Source: Pseudo-nitzschia pungens
Lineage: Eukaryota; Bacillariophyta; Bacillariophyceae; Bacillariales; Bacillariaceae
Assembly (NCBI GenBank): GCA_037355855.1
Contig: CM074760.1
Coordinates: forward strand, 1,046,501-1,110,500
Length of the DNA: 64,000 bases
Reading direction: 5' to 3'
Position numbers and translations under genes: made by a program. Positions 24,662 through 37,115 of this stretch are shown one piece after another. The notes beneath the pieces are model-generated. The model saw only the letters and a program-made list of their open reading frames with translations, made no database searches and was not told the origin of the DNA. Within the stretch, counting starts at the first letter, position 1. Every line of letters begins with the position of its first letter.

Positions 24662-27600
24662 ATGAGGATTTCGGCGGCTGGTATCTCTTTCGTTGCGGCA
24701 ATGTGCTGGTCGACTGCGACGGTGTTGGCGTTCACCACACCGTCGCAACGAGCGATCAGCATTCAGCAGATGCAGGTGCAGCCGAAGCAGCAACCCCCGA
24801 TGCAGAGATCGGCGGCAACGGCCCTGAACGAAAAGGACGACAAGAAGGGAAACTTTTTTAGCAACATGTTCTCTGGAAGCGGCGAGAGCGACGGATCGAC
24901 GGCGCTCCGGGGAAAACTGCCTCCGCACCCCAGCGTTCAGCCCCACATTTCCCCCCTGAATCGACTGGGACCCGATCCGCAGATCGAACCTAAGTCGGAT
25001 CCCCTTCCCGTCCACCCGGACGTTCGCAGTGGAACGCTTCCGAACGGACTCCCGTATGTGATCTTGCCCAACAAGAGTCCACCGGGACGTTTCGAGGCCC
25101 ACTTGCAGGTATTTTCTGGTTCGGGTACGTGGCTTGTGCAGTAGATGCAGGAAAGGAAAAGCGATTTTGCGTATCTGTCGGAGACGATCCATCGTCGCTT
25201 CGTGGGGTTTATTGTCCTTGCCGGCATTCAAAGATTGCACGTTGGATGCTTGCCGGTGGGAAGTGAAGCGTTCGTTGGAAGAGACCTCTCGTGAAACTCA
25301 ATTTCCGTTTTTCTGCAACTCGTGATCCACCCTTTCTGTCGATGCAAATAGCCGACGAGCTCGAACCGCAACAGGGAATTGCCCATCTCACGGAGCACGT
25401 TGCGTACATGGGATCTAGAAAGCGTGAACTTCTTTTCGGAACAGGCTCGCAAACCAATGGTACGTTGCACCGCGGCAGTTCGAAACAAATTCCTCGATTC
25501 CTGCACCCGGTGGATGTTTTCGTATTTGTTTGACTTGGGTTTGAAGTGAGCCACTCTAGAACGAACGAACCATTTCGGAAGCTTACAAATCACGTACCCG
25601 TTTCCACATCGCATGTTTCTGCTTTGATCTGTTTCGCACGTTTGGATAACGAAATACAACACAACAACTCACAATTCCGGGACGAATGAATTGCTTGCAA
25701 CAGCGTACACCGATTTTCACCACACGGTGTTTTATGCCGTCTGCCCCGTGAAAACCCCCCGCGGCAACATGCCTATGCTACCCATGGCATTGGATGCTCT
25801 CGTGGATGTGATGGAGGCACGAGCCGAAGGTTCGCGATTGGAAAAAGAACGAGCCGCTGTATTGTCTGAAATGACCATGGTCAACACCATTGAATACCGA
25901 GTGGAATGCCAGATTTTGTCAACGCTTCACCGTGAGAATCGTCTCGCCAAACGATTCCCAATCGGAAAGGAGTCGCTCATTCGTACTTGGAACACCGACG
26001 ATGTCAAATCGTGGCACCGACAGCATTACAGACCCGACAACGTTCTCTTGTATTTGGTGGGAGACATTAACCCCGACGAGGCCGAAAAGGTCATTGCGGA
26101 GAAGTTCGGACGACTTTCTGCAGAAAAGCAAGGATCGGAGATTCGATTGCAAGAAATCAAGGACATGGCCGGCGACCTGTCCGAAGCTGTTGTAGGAGGA
26201 TCCATCAAGGCGGCGCAAAGTTGGCATTACCCACCCGTGCGACACGATTGGTGCGCACCGGTCGACCAGGAAATCGAACCCAAATTGATCATTCCCGCCG
26301 ATGCCCTCGAGTATGATTTGCAGCTCCAGGATTCTTACCCACTCGACGAGAAAACAAATTTCTTGCAATCCGAAGAAGTTGCTCCGGGCAAGAGAATCCG
26401 CCCCCACATTTTCCGGTAAGTCTGCTATCATGCCAACGCTCTAGATGCGATGGAAAGGAAATTCAACTTCTGTCCACCAGTAGATCAAACTTTTGAATCT
26501 CACGACGCCTTCGGTACGCCTTTGCAGACATGAACTTTTGCAGTCCTTTTCGTTGCACTTTTTCAGCAAGAGACCGGTCGAACCGATTGTTGATATCGAT
26601 TCGTTCCGCAAAAGTCTCGCACGCAGGGTCGCGCTCGCCGCACTCCAGATTCGTCTGAATGTCGGAGGAAGAAGCGACGACCCAGCGTTCACATTTGTTG
26701 AATTCAATCAGCTTGATTCCGCTCGAGAAGGTTGCGCCGTCTGCAGTCTTGACATGACCGCGGAACCACACAAGTGGAAGGAAGCCATTTACAAATCCTT
26801 GTCGGAAATCCGCAAGTTGGGTGTTCATGGTGTTACCATGGGAGAGATGGAACGATACGCATCTTCTCTGATGACGGATGGGGAACAACTAGCAGCGCAA
26901 GGGGATCGAATTAGCCACGGAGACCAACTTTCCTACCTTATGGAAACTATCGCCAATGGTCACACGTTCATGTCGCCAGAGCAGTCTTATCACATGACTG
27001 CCAAGGCGTTGTCGTCCCTCACGATCGAAGATGTTAACAATGCGGCTGCAGAGTTGTGCTCGCATGTGACTGCACTCAAGGACGGTGAGCTGCCACTTCA
27101 AGGTCCCGTGATTGCCGTTGCCTGCACACCGAAGGGCTTTGCCGAAAACGACCCATCGTTTTGCGACGAACACAGTTTGGTCCAGGCGATCTACGATGCT
27201 TGCCAAATCGAGGTTGAACCCGAAGAAGATGTGGTTGTTCCTTTCACTCTGTTGCCGGAAGACAAACTTGCTCAAGCGATGGAAGAGAATCCACCTGTGT
27301 GGTTGGGAGGGCAATTTAGCGATGGAACTCCGAACACCGCCCCTGATACCATCACCCGACCGTTCACTCTTCGACGACTTGGCAACGGCATCCGTGTTGG
27401 CGTCTCCTACAACTCACACGAATCACAGAGAGGACACCTTCGTTTGGTAGCTCCTGGTGGAAGAGATGCTGAAAAACGATTGGGTTTCAAGAAAGGATCC
27501 ATGTCGATTGGAGCTCGAACGATGCAAGAGGGAGGTGCATTTGGACCTTGGACTCGTGAACAAGTAGAACTTTTCTGTGTTGACCACTTGCTCATGGTCG

Positions 27601-28985
27601 AGATCAACTGCAGTGAAGAGTCCATTACGGTCGACTTTGTCTTCCCCACAAACAATGTCGGTAACGTTGGCTTCGGAGAGAACGTTCAGCTCGGAATCAC
27701 CGGAACCGAATCCGTATTGCAAATCGTTCGAGAAATCATTGTTGGCTTCAAATGGGAAGAGGATGCATTGGGACGCGCTAAGTCCAGTTTCCGCACCACA
27801 CACGAAAGTCTGTTAAAGAATCTCGAAAATGTTAGCACGGAACGAATCATGGAATCCATGACAAACTACGACGATCGGTACGCATAAAAAGTCGTATCTG
27901 CCGTTTGATTTTTTGTCTCCGCACGAACTTCTCACAGTCGTCTCCTATATTTTTCGATTTCACAATACCTTGTGCACAGTTTCCTTTCTATTGATGTGGA
28001 TTCCGTGAACGATATTTCTTTGGCAGATGCGAAGAATGCCGTCATGTCTCAAATGTCTCCATCCAATCTTGAAATCTCTGTCTCTGGTGACTTCGATGTC
28101 ACAGAGGTCTTGGAAATGATCTACAAGTACATTGGAACCGTCCCCGCAGACGCCAACCAAGAGTACTTGAAGGAAGAGGCAGGCCTAGAGCAGGGTGCAA
28201 CTGTCGGAAGTGTTCCCGCCCTTCCCAAGCCGGGCCAGTTTTTGGAACTCGAACTCGCCGATTCCGATCCTCGTGCTGTGGCTTACGTTGCCGGTTCTGC
28301 ACCAAATGCTTGGGGATTTTTGTCTGATGGTACAACCATGGCGGATTACATCATGTCCCGAGACAAGCGAGCATCGGAATACGACCGACAACGACGAAAG
28401 CACCCGCTATTTGGACACGTCGCTTTGTTGCTTCTCTCTGAGATTGCCAACCGCAGACTATTTAGCTACGTCCGTGAGCGTAAGCAACTTACATACGATG
28501 CCAACTTCTCGTTCACCGGTTTTGAACGTCTTCTTGGAGGATTCTTCCTTGTCACTGTAACTGCTTCCAAGGAGAACGCCGCGAAGGCCCTTCAGGCCTG
28601 CAAAGAAACCCTCTTCAACCTGAGAAAGGGCCAGAAAATCACCCCCGACAACGTGGAGTCAGCCAAGCGTGTAGTGCTAAATCGCCACGACTTCGAGCTG
28701 CGGACAACCGCATACTGGGCGCAGCTTATGTCCGGCATCCAGGAAGAGTCGGTTCCTCTCAAGGGACCCCTTTCGTTCACCGACTTTTCAAAGGTTGTTG
28801 AGGCTATCACACCGACGGATTTGCAACTCGCCCTTGAAACCCTCGGAATCGAAGAAGACGAGTTGTTCACCGCGATCGGACGAACTGTCCAAATAGGAAC
28901 TCCTGATGACGACGACGACGAAACACCTCTCGTTCGACAAGCGCCTGCAATCGGCATGAGAAGAGGAGGAGCCCTCAGAGACTAG
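24662..28985 (+). CDS. SPP: Plastid stromal processing peptidase (M16 metallopeptidase), 5 exons
   Basis: Exons are 24662-25124, 25352-25459, 25704-26415, 26567-27877 and 27980-28985; introns are 227, 244, 151 and 102 bp, all GT-AG. The joined frame is 1,199 residues, close to the plant enzyme. The N-terminus is a signal peptide ending VLAFTTP, followed by a transit-like Gln/Ser region. Exon 2 carries the inverted zinc motif HLTEH (25384-25398; His166, Glu169, His170). ERAAVLSEM in exon 3 supplies the probable third ligand. Family signatures continue with EQGIAH-like QQGIAHLTEHVAYMGSRKRE, AYTDFHHTVF, NVLLYLVGDI and, in the second half, the M16 repeat with RERKQLTYDA. Stromal processing peptidase removes transit peptides from imported precursors, and its own plastid signal fits. 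The splice joins reproduce the conserved sequence exactly, so the model is firm. Confidence 0.92.
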
Positions 28986-29326
28986 ATGCTTTGAATATCC
29001 TGCAGCATTTTAGAAAAGGGAACGAACGAGGTAAAGCTAGAACGTCCGGTGTCATGTTGTAGATAATATATCATGATAAATATTATTGATTTAGCGAATT
29101 CAGATTTACTGTTTGCTCCGTGACAAAGAATACTTCGTAATTCGTAGGGACCTAAAACGCGGCAGAAATTGAACACATTCCAGTAACTGATCGATTCCGC
29201 CACTAGTGCACGAATTCGTATCATTCATTGATGCTCTATTTGTAGTTGGAATGATAACCACTTCTTTCCCACTCAGTAATTTTTATACTTCATGACCAGG
29301 CTCTGAATGCACAACTCAACCATTGC

Positions 29327-30187
29327 CTAGACCACCAAGCAGCCCAGAGTTATCAGTCCAGCCGATCCAAACAATGCTATTGAGGATTTTTCAACATCCG
29401 CGTTGTTGAGGTACTTATCAGGGTAGTAGTCCCAGACAAAGTGGCGAAGGGCCCCCAAAGAGTGGTAAACCAGAGGAAAGGCTACCAAGAATTTGGAGGA
29501 GGATGCAACTACGAATCCCGACGATCCAATCGACTCCATCAGGGCTAGGGAGGCGCCGGGTCCGCCCACCAAATCGAGTGCACCGATCCCGAATGCTCCA
29601 AATGAGAGCATGACGCCTGTGATACGAGTGGTGATAGATGCAAAGCCCGAGACGGGCAGGGCGTAGATCGTCACGTGGGGAGATACGGGACGGCCTGTTT
29701 TGTTCATTCGTTCACTATAATTCTGGATTCGAACAAAGAAACAATGCAAAGATCGCATCGAAACAATGGCGTGAGACCTCTTGAATTCGACTGATAGGGC
29801 ATATTGTTATAACACAGGAGACGAGAGGATATCAATCATTTGGACAATACTGAACTGACTGGATTCCGACTCTAAAATGATGTCTTCGATAGTTCTCAAG
29901 CATGGATTATTGAGATAGTAAGGCTATCTCCTTCATCTTTCCGCTCGCCTATGACTCGGTCTCTGTCCGTATCACACACGAGAAGTCCGCTAGATCGCAA
30001 TCCAGTCTTCCTTTGGCAGGAAATTTCTAGGATGATCAGCTGCGAACCACAAGGAACGCACCTGCTTTTTGTATTCTTCCGCACTAGCTTTACTTAGGAC
30101 GGTCATCGGGCGCACTCCATGTTGTTGCACAGCCCGCTGTACAAGCGGTTGCAATTTAGGGCGAATGGCGGATCTCATGCTCATCAT
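29327..30187 (-). CDS. SDHC: Succinate dehydrogenase cytochrome b560 subunit (complex II, SDHC), 2 exons
   Basis: Exon 1 (30187-30062) encodes 42 residues, a basic, Arg/Gln-rich mitochondrial presequence. Exon 2 (29722-29327) holds the mature protein. The 339-bp intron is GTGCGT...CCAG, phase 0, joining EEYKKQ to NYSERMNKTGRPVSPH, for 173 residues in all. RPVSPHVTIY and the following helix with ITTRITG match the family's quinone-side N-terminal signature (RPLSPH...SxxHRxTG). The third helix region has YHSLGALRHFVWD, containing the His that binds haem b and the RH-x-WD signature. Three TM helices are visible. The product anchors complex II in the inner mitochondrial membrane and passes electrons to ubiquinone. 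Confidence 0.9.
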
Positions 30188-31096
30188 GGTGGTTGTTCGC
30201 TTGACAGGTTGTGACTCAACAGTTTTGGTTGTCGTTGCCGTCGTAGTCGTCGTCGAAAATGTTATTGTTCTGTCTCGACAATAATGACAATCACTAGGTT
30301 TCTCTATTTCCTCTCGGAGCGATACTAATGGCGAGGCGATTTGTAGATTATGGATGACAATCGAAGAACTGGTTCCTCGATGATTCGTCGGTACAGATGA
30401 TCAACGATCCATCAAGCACGCAAAACTGGGTCTGAGATGCCGTCGCCCGAAATGTGTCTTGCCGGAAGAACGCTTTTCGAATTTAGATTCTTTACAGCGC
30501 ACAGAAACTACAGCACTAGTACTAGCAGTAGGACCTACGTAACCTGCTCGTACCGTACGCGCGACAGGATTTTTTAACGTCCTTCGCCTTTTTGTTTGGG
30601 AGAGACCCGGAAGTGCACCGCACGCAACTTTTGCGCAGATACTGCAAACAGCGAACACACTCGCGCCCGAAACACCGTTAGAGAACAACAACGCCACATT
30701 CGGAGAACGCTGCATCGGCAACATTGCCTTGATGAATTTACAGCCTCCGTTATTCACATCACAACCACCAGGTGAGTGCCGCAAGCGTCTTCTCCCGATG
30801 AGCAAGATAATCATCGGATCATGTTTTAATACCATTGAACAACGAAATAACCTTTCAACTATGTAGTGACAATGTTACAATGGCTTTGCGGCGCTGATGC
30901 CATTGCTTCGATGGTTGCCGGAAACACCATCTGCTTCAACGACGATTGGTATCGGCGATCTCTTCAATTATTTATTCAGTCGAAGGAGTCAAAAAATACT
31001 TTTTTTTTTGTCCAAAACCTTACCTGTTGTATTGGCTTGTTTCTATCTCCAACGCCATCGCTGCGATCATCCTGCACAGACATATCGCTCGATACC

Positions 31097-31345
31097 ATGT
31101 CGGGAGCAGCATCCAGAATCGTCAACTACAACAAGCGGCTGTTCGGCCCCGGACCGGTAGCTCGCGTCCCCGCAGCGGGAATCAAAGGGTACTACGCCCG
31201 ATTGGCTCCCTTGGAAGGCTTTACCCACGCCGCCGTCCACGGAACCGTTCTTGGTTTCATTGCCGCCGCTGTCTACAAGTTCGGTGTTGGTGATCCGGAA
31301 GCCAAGGAAATCGCTGCATACTACGAAGAGAACCCTCCTCGATAA
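31097..31345 (+). CDS. Small single-TM protein, 82 aa, possibly mitochondrial
   Basis: The open frame extends 5' but the first residues there look non-coding; the Met at 31097 starts a compact protein. It has a basic, Arg/Lys-containing N-terminus, a Gly/Pro segment (RLFGPGPVARVP), then THAAVHGTVLGFIAAAVYKFGVG as one TM helix and a charged tail DPEAKEIAAYYEENPPR. Size, a single central helix and a short acidic tail resemble accessory subunits of respiratory complexes or ATP synthase, but I do not recognise a specific one. A good plus-strand donor (CCACCAG then GTGAGT) at about 30770 suggests a 5'UTR intron. Confidence 0.65.
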   Translation: MSGAASRIVNYNKRLFGPGPVARVPAAGIKGYYARLAPLEGFTHAAVHGTVLGFIAAAVYKFGVGDPEAKEIAAYYEENPPR

Positions 31346-32402
31346 ATCAGCAACAACAACAGATATTGCAGCCGCAATTTGTTTGAGCATGATACAATTC
31401 GATGGTCGAATGAATTGGAATTGATCGAAATATCTGATGAATGACCGCAATGATCTTGAAATGAGAACCTTGTTTAGAATGATCATGGAACGATGCAAGC
31501 AAAGAAACAAACGTAGTGGCGATGGGATACATTTATCGTACTATTTTGTGTATGTATGTACATTGTTTCAGGTGAGAGGCTTGGTTGTTTCGCGATTCAA
31601 GCCTCACGAAAAGATTAAAATATAATATCTATAATTTGGTCTTGGAGATGATATTGCATGCATTTACAATAGCTTCGTGGTATCTGGTATCTTTGTAATG
31701 TCACGATGAACGTCGTCCGTCTTGGTGCAAAGATCCTCGGTACTCACCAATCCGTGGAACGGAAGTCACTGGTTCAGACTATTCTACGAGACTGCCAAAT
31801 TCCTCTCTTGATTGTATAATAGTTAGCTAGCCGACTGCCCCAAAAGATCAGAACAGCAATCTATCCTGAGCAGTTTGAAGCTGCATGTCTCGCCATGCTG
31901 CTATTACACCAAGAGGACCCAAGCTCAACGAAAGAATCAAGTAGAGAAGGTTGGCTTAGCAGTCCCTCCATGAAAATCTCGCGTCAACCAAAGAAGTCTA
32001 GTGCTTGTTAACTTTCTCTAGGGTGTAATTGCAATACATGATCAAAAATTCAGGAAGCAATGATGGAATTGAATTCGAACATTCTGACTGCTACTACTAT
32101 TGCGTTTTAGGTATTCGAGGAAGAAACAAGAACACACAAGGTTTGTGCAGCATGTGGTGCGGTTCGGTGCGTTACTGTGCAAGAAAATTCGACGACAAAC
32201 AAATAATTTCCAATGCACTCCTTACGCGTCAGCAGCCATCACCATTTTGATCGTCGATCACCGATCACTGATTAAAATCTTACCGTCTTTACCGTTTATC
32301 GAACAAAGATGAGCGTGCACCTTGCCACTGTTCTCTTTCAAAAGTCGTTTCCGAAAACGAAGAGAGAAAGAAAAAGTCGGCTCTTGTTGATTGCCGTACA
32401 CC
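31346..32402. other. Intergenic, no gene seen
   Basis: About 1 kb of AT-rich DNA with only short open frames and no recognisable repeat. Confidence 0.6.
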
Positions 32403-33126
32403 ATGCCTCAACCAGTATCAACCATCGTAGAGCCACGACTCGCCTGTCGATCGGGCAGGAAGGAGGATCCCATCGAATGCAGTCTGCACACGCTTCCAAA
32501 ACCGCTGATGCGAGAATTCCAGCACGTTTTCGGTGACAAATACCTCAGCAAAGACGGAGACGATGACATGGGAGGTCACAGTTCGTCGTCCTCGACATCG
32601 TCATCGGTCGAACTATTGGCCGTGCCTACCAACCAACATGCTCGTCACGATCTGGTTGCCATTGGAGACCACATCGAGGCAGAAAAGGATCGGTTGTTGA
32701 ATTGCGTACGTATTGCACCGCATGTTTGTAATTTTTGTTGGAAACAGTGATGATCGCGGTGCTGCCCCGTACCATTATTTCCTTACCGAAAACAAATGCT
32801 TCAAAAATCGGTTTCTGCGTCCCCTATCTTCGTTCCAGTTTTTGGAGTTTGGAGAAGAAATTTGCTCCAAAATTCATCAAGCAGGGTACTGGGCCGACTA
32901 CATTGACCCATGCTCCGGTCTTCCCATGCTGACCAAGAATTGCAACAAAGTGTACTCTGAGGTGGATGGAATGGAATGTCTATTAAATTACAGAGCCTAC
33001 AATGCTGGGTTCTGCAAGGTATTAACGCATCCGAGATGGGGAAGTGCTGTGTATCCGGCGACTATCTTTTGCTATGCTCCAAGGAACGTTGTAGCAGAGA
33101 TCTTGAACTCTCATTACATTCAGTAA
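32403..33126 (+). CDS. MMADHC: MMADHC (cobalamin trafficking protein D), 2 exons
   Basis: Exon 1 is 32403-32705 and exon 2 is 32839-33126; the 133-bp intron is GTACGT...CCAG, phase 0, giving 196 residues. Joining gives AEKDRLLNC-FLEFGEEICSKI, followed by the diagnostic stretch HQAGYWADYIDPCSGLP and later GFCKVLTHPRWGSAVYP. This matches the human MMADHC core ([21 protein letters not shown] and CCKVIRHSLWGTHVV). MMADHC works with MMACHC to route vitamin B12 to cytosolic methionine synthase and mitochondrial methylmalonyl-CoA mutase. The protein is shorter at the N-terminus than the human one and has no obvious mitochondrial presequence, so a mainly cytosolic form is likely. Confidence 0.9.
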
Positions 33127-33276
33127 CAGATCACTCCTAGAAAAGAATCGTCATCATAACACATACAAAAGGCACTTTCGATTTTCATTTCTGAACACAG
33201 TTCAAACGACTGCCGTAACTGCATGGATAAAACTGCATTTGGTATTCTTCCCAAATCGAATAGTTTTCTCTTATTC

Positions 33277-34333
33277 CTAGAATTCTCCGACATCTTGGGC
33301 TGGAAATAGGCTCATGGTCATCATTTTTGTAAACTCTTCAAGTCCTACTACTTTGCTGCCGCTTTGGTCACTTCCATTACAAGCCCGATCGATCATTTCT
33401 TGCAGTTCCCCTCTTGTCATGTCGTGTTCTCCCAGTTCTATCGCAATGCGCTCCAGATCTTCTACAGTAATGTATCCCTTGCCACCCGCATCAAACAATT
33501 CAAAAACACGAGCAAAGTGGTAATTTCCGTTGTCCTCTCCGACATTATTGTCGTCGTTTTCAAGCTCAATCGAATTGGTAATTGTCGTGCTTGCCATTAA
33601 TTGTATATAATCCTCCATGTCGAGAGTATCTTCGTCGGAAAGTTCCGACAGTCGAGACATCAATTTGGTTAGGTGAGGAAATTTGGACCCATCGGTAGAT
33701 GATTGTTGTTTTTTTTCGTTCTCATGTTGTTGCTGCTCTTGTCTGAGCACCTCTAGAATATTTCGCAAATCTCCTACTTGAACATTCCCTTCCCCGTAAA
33801 TGTCAAATAATTTGAAGGATTCTTCGAGGTCATGGATCTCGGCCTGAGAAAACCCCGAGGAATGTAGAGCCTCTCTACCTCCAATCGATTCATCCCGAAA
33901 TGTCACGTGTTGTTGTTGGCGTTGTAGACGCTGCGGATTAGCCGACAAGGACGAGTGTGTGGACAATGGTCTACTCGGAACGTTTTCTTTCAGAGGCGAA
34001 AGTTGTGGTCTGCCACGACCCATTAGTGATAACATTTTTTTCCCTCCCTCCGCAGCATTCGTCTTTTTGTTTGTTTTACTCTGTGATCTTCGCAACGACG
34101 AAGTGGCTCGTCCTAGCCCAAAACGTCCACGGTTGTTTTTGCCGTTGCCGTTGCCGTTGCCGTTCTTGTCCGAAGGCTACGAGAAGCAACCGACGACGGT
34201 AAGTAAAGAATGGGGAACAATGCGCGATATTTGTAAATGAGAGAACACCAATGCATCGATTGATCATCCACAATAGGTTGGTCAATGAAATAGACCGTAA
34301 CGCTCCATATCTTCCAAACTCAAGACATACCAT
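33277..34333 (-). CDS. EF-hand protein of the centrin/calmodulin type, tiny first exon
   Basis: The long open frame has no in-frame ATG and runs up to an in-frame TAG at about 34179 that sits in a good acceptor (CTTCTCGTAG). An upstream ATG at 34333-34331 is followed at once by GTATGT, so exon 1 is probably just the start codon, then a 154-bp intron, then 34176-33277. This yields about 300 residues. The N-terminus is basic with a Gly-Asn repeat, then disordered. From EIHDLEESFKLFDIYGEGNV a four-EF-hand fold follows; the C-terminal pair reads FELFDAGGKGYITVEDLERIAIELGEH..., close to centrin (KRVAKELGE). Several loop positions are non-acidic, so calcium binding by some hands is doubtful. A centrin-like cytoskeletal role is inference. 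Confidence 0.75.
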
Positions 34334-35092
34334 TTTGCTTGCTGTGTTTGTTGAAGAGCAGGTTTTCAACGAAGTGATTGAGTCAGTCGTTCGAGCTCGA
34401 ACTGTTTTCTGATTGACTACACCGAATATCTCTTATCCTTACTGCCCCTGGAATGAAGTGTCGTAAACGTAGAAACACTTTGCCGTCCAGTTGGTGAGAG
34501 GTTGCTCGAACCCCAACTTCCGACAGATGGATACTATAAGGAATGCGACGGACTTAAAGTTCACTTTAAAATTTTGCGCCGACCTTGGAAAAGTTCGCAA
34601 CCGAGTGACAGAAAATAAATTCAAAAATTCCTACGGTACCGGTAAGTGTACCAGGTAACCTTACTTGTAACGCTTTCTCATCGGAAGAGACACGCAACGC
34701 ACGCGAGCCTCACAAACAAGATTGTGATGGTATTATTATGTTCGTGTGATTGATAGGGAAGGACGTTATTTAGCGGGAAATTTATTTTTTGAAAAGCACG
34801 GGGTGAAACACCACTGCTCATGATTCTCAAGGCGCTCTTTACGTGTAGCAATTATTGTGTATCGATTGCTATAGATGCGAAATCGGTATGTGTCATCGAA
34901 ACACGAAACAAGCGAACCTTTCCTGATTGATTGAAGTGAAGGAATAATCAGAACTCATCTTGGATACACCAATCGGTGTGAATGGACACGACCGCCCACA
35001 GGTTTGCACGTACCACCACCGTAGTACCAAAAGACATGAAGAGAGCCTTACATCATTTCACCCATCAACGAGAAAACAATACCTGAAACACC
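34334..35092. other. Intergenic, no gene seen
   Basis: About 760 bp between the divergent EF-hand gene and the next plus-strand gene. It contains a TACCGGTA/GTAACCTTAC pair at 34637-34664. Confidence 0.6.
34637..34664. promoter_or_regulatory. Motif pair TACCGGTA / GTAACCTTAC
   Basis: TACCGGTA at 34637-34644 and GTAACCTTAC at 34655-34664 lie in an intergenic gap shared by divergent genes. Regulatory role is inferred only from recurrence. Confidence 0.35.
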
Positions 35093-35689
35093 ATGAAAGT
35101 CTTTGCTCAATCCCTCGCTCTAGCTGCATTTGCTAGCGCCGTAGTCCTTCCCCGTGGCGGTGGTGCCGTTGATCCGGCCAGTTACGTCGCAGCCGTCCGA
35201 TTATTGTAAGAATTTGCGTCAATCATTGTGTCACTCCGAGTGCAAAGGGATTCATTAAGATGTTTCGTGGGGAGATTGGGGCATCCGAACAGGTTTCGGA
35301 CAAGACTATGCTTTCATAACGCTCATCACTGTTTCGTGTCGTTTTTAACGTACTTGTAATGGCACAGCTATGGACTTGCCGGACTCGCTTGCATAATTGC
35401 ACCCGACTTCTTCTGGTCACACAACTTCAAAGGTTCCATGGGCCACGCCGGAAAGTTCTTTTTTCGTGGGAGTGCGCTTGGCTTTTTGGCGACATCGTAC
35501 TTCTTGGGCCAAATGGATGTCGAAGCCGCGGTAAAGGCCAGTCTGATTTGGACTGTTGCTTGCGGCATAATATTCCCCTGGAATGTTAAATTCGATTTCT
35601 TCGGTGACCATATGCACGCTAAATTTTTCAATGTAGTCCCCCAGCTCGCCATGGCAGGGCTGACGGTTGCTGGATTGCTCGCCCTCTAA
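35093..35689 (+). CDS. Small four-TM membrane protein with signal peptide, 2 exons
   Basis: Exon 1 is 35093-35205 and exon 2 is 35368-35689; the intron is 162 bp. The donor GTAAGA overlaps an apparent TAA stop, and splicing (RLF-YGLAGLACII) opens 144 residues. An N-terminal signal-like helix (FAQSLALAAFASAVVL) is followed by RGGGAVDPASYVAAVRLF and four hydrophobic segments, the last being PQLAMAGLTVAGLLAL. A conserved-looking loop contains DFFWSHNFKG and KFFFRGSALGF. I do not recognise the family. It resembles small stramenopile membrane proteins of the secretory system or plastid envelope; there is no clear ASAF phenylalanine motif. Confidence 0.75.
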
Positions 35690-36662
35690 GTGGCAAGAAA
35701 GGCTTGCGGAAAAGACTGACAAAGAGAAATTACAATCAAATGGCAGCCCATCATTCCAACTTCCAATTTCCAATTCTAAAGAGAGATGCAGTCTGCAAGT
35801 CAAAGTCGTTAAACAATCTAGTACAGTGGAATGATCGTTATTTCCATCGGCCATTTAAAAGTATCTGTCATCTCCCCTGGTGTAGAAAATGTAGACAAGT
35901 TCATTTCTACATAATAAGAACTATTCTTGGTGGAAACACCACCAGCGTTTTATTCTCCTTTTCCTTCTTGTTCGTACCACTAGTGACCGGGAACTGTCAT
36001 ACTGTTTGTACACTATCTCTCTCACAAATAAGGCGAATTGTAAAACATAGACCAAAAGCCTTCAAATTTTCAATATTTGATCTTATCAGCAACTATGATT
36101 CTTGTCAGCGCAACCAGTACCGGCACCACCACCAGTACCAGCGGCACCACCACCACCATCAAATCACACGGAAACTTCTTCTTCTCCTTTTTTGATAAAT
36201 CTAAAGTGCAAGACGTCTATCGATTCAAACATGCAGACCCACAGAATATGAATGGAAATTTGGAGAATGAAGTTCATTGAAGTATTCAAAAGACTTTCTG
36301 ATCTCGAGATGTTGGATCTGTAGTAGTAAGAGCAGCAGGATGTTATTTTCCATCGTCCAGAGAATGAGAAACGTGAGTGAACTAAAATCAAGTCACCAGT
36401 GGATTCGAAACACGTACGTATGTACGAATACGTGCTCGAAATCTTTCTTGTAGTTCGTACTGTACTTGGCTGTCGTGGATTGATTCCAACATCCGTTTTG
36501 ATTACTTCGTATCATTTTGATCTCGAGATTGATTGATTCGAGATGCCATGACATCGCTTGTTGATACGCAATGCAACCTTTATCACTTGCATCTACAAGC
36601 ATTCCTCGGTTCGGAAACAAATTGATTCTGATTGTTCACATCCGCCTCAAAGATTCAATTAA
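35690..36662. other. Intergenic, no gene seen
   Basis: About 970 bp, AT-rich. A CAC/CAG-type run (ACCAGTACCGGCACCACC-like) occurs at about 36108-36165; the open frames across it are low-complexity Thr/His and not credible genes. Confidence 0.6.
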
Positions 36663-37115
36663 ATGATTGCTTCCATAAATTTCGCTCTGACCCTGATGCT
36701 AACGATCCTTTCATCGTCCGAAGGATTCCATTCGCCGTCGACTGTAGCGGTGAGAGATTCCATCCGGTTCTCGGTTGTTCCGAAACCGTCGAAGCCTGGC
36801 GCCACCACTAGTAGCTCTTCTTTGGGAATGATTTTCGGTCGAGGGAACAAGAGCAGCAACGATGAAGAGGAATACATTCCCGGAAAGAAAATGACCAAAG
36901 CTCGACGCAAGAAACTCGGTGTCAACGATGACGAGGAGGAATACGACCTGGAAATGGCATTGGACAACAGCACGGATCCGCTGATCACCAAAATTATTGC
37001 AGGGAGTTTGATTCTTTCCATATTGGCGTTGTTGGTCTTTGGACTCGTCATTCCTGCCACTACCGATTACGGGGAAGGCGTTTGCAATCCTCTTCTCACT
37101 GGTGGTCGTTGCTAA
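36663..37115 (+). CDS. Plastid-targeted single-TM protein of unknown function, 150 aa
   Basis: Single exon. The N-terminal hydrophobic signal ends SSSEGFHSPST, an ASAF-like site with Phe at +1 followed by Pro, so plastid targeting is likely. A charged middle part (GRGNKSSNDEEEYIPGKKM, then KARRKKLGVNDDEEEYDLE) precedes one C-terminal TM helix (IIAGSLILSILALLVFGLVI). A short tail with two cysteines follows (GVCNPLLTGGRC). The arrangement suggests a thylakoid or envelope protein with a single anchor. No homologue is recognised by eye. Confidence 0.7.
   Translation: MIASINFALTLMLTILSSSEGFHSPSTVAVRDSIRFSVVPKPSKPGATTSSSSLGMIFGRGNKSSNDEEEYIPGKKMTKARRKKLGVNDDEEEYDLEMALDNSTDPLITKIIAGSLILSILALLVFGLVIPATTDYGEGVCNPLLTGGRC

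Noticed and set aside
30401..30835. Minus-strand frame of 144 residues upstream of SDHC
   Set aside because: No recognisable feature, and a plus-strand splice donor inside it suggests it is the 5'UTR region of the 31.1 kb gene.
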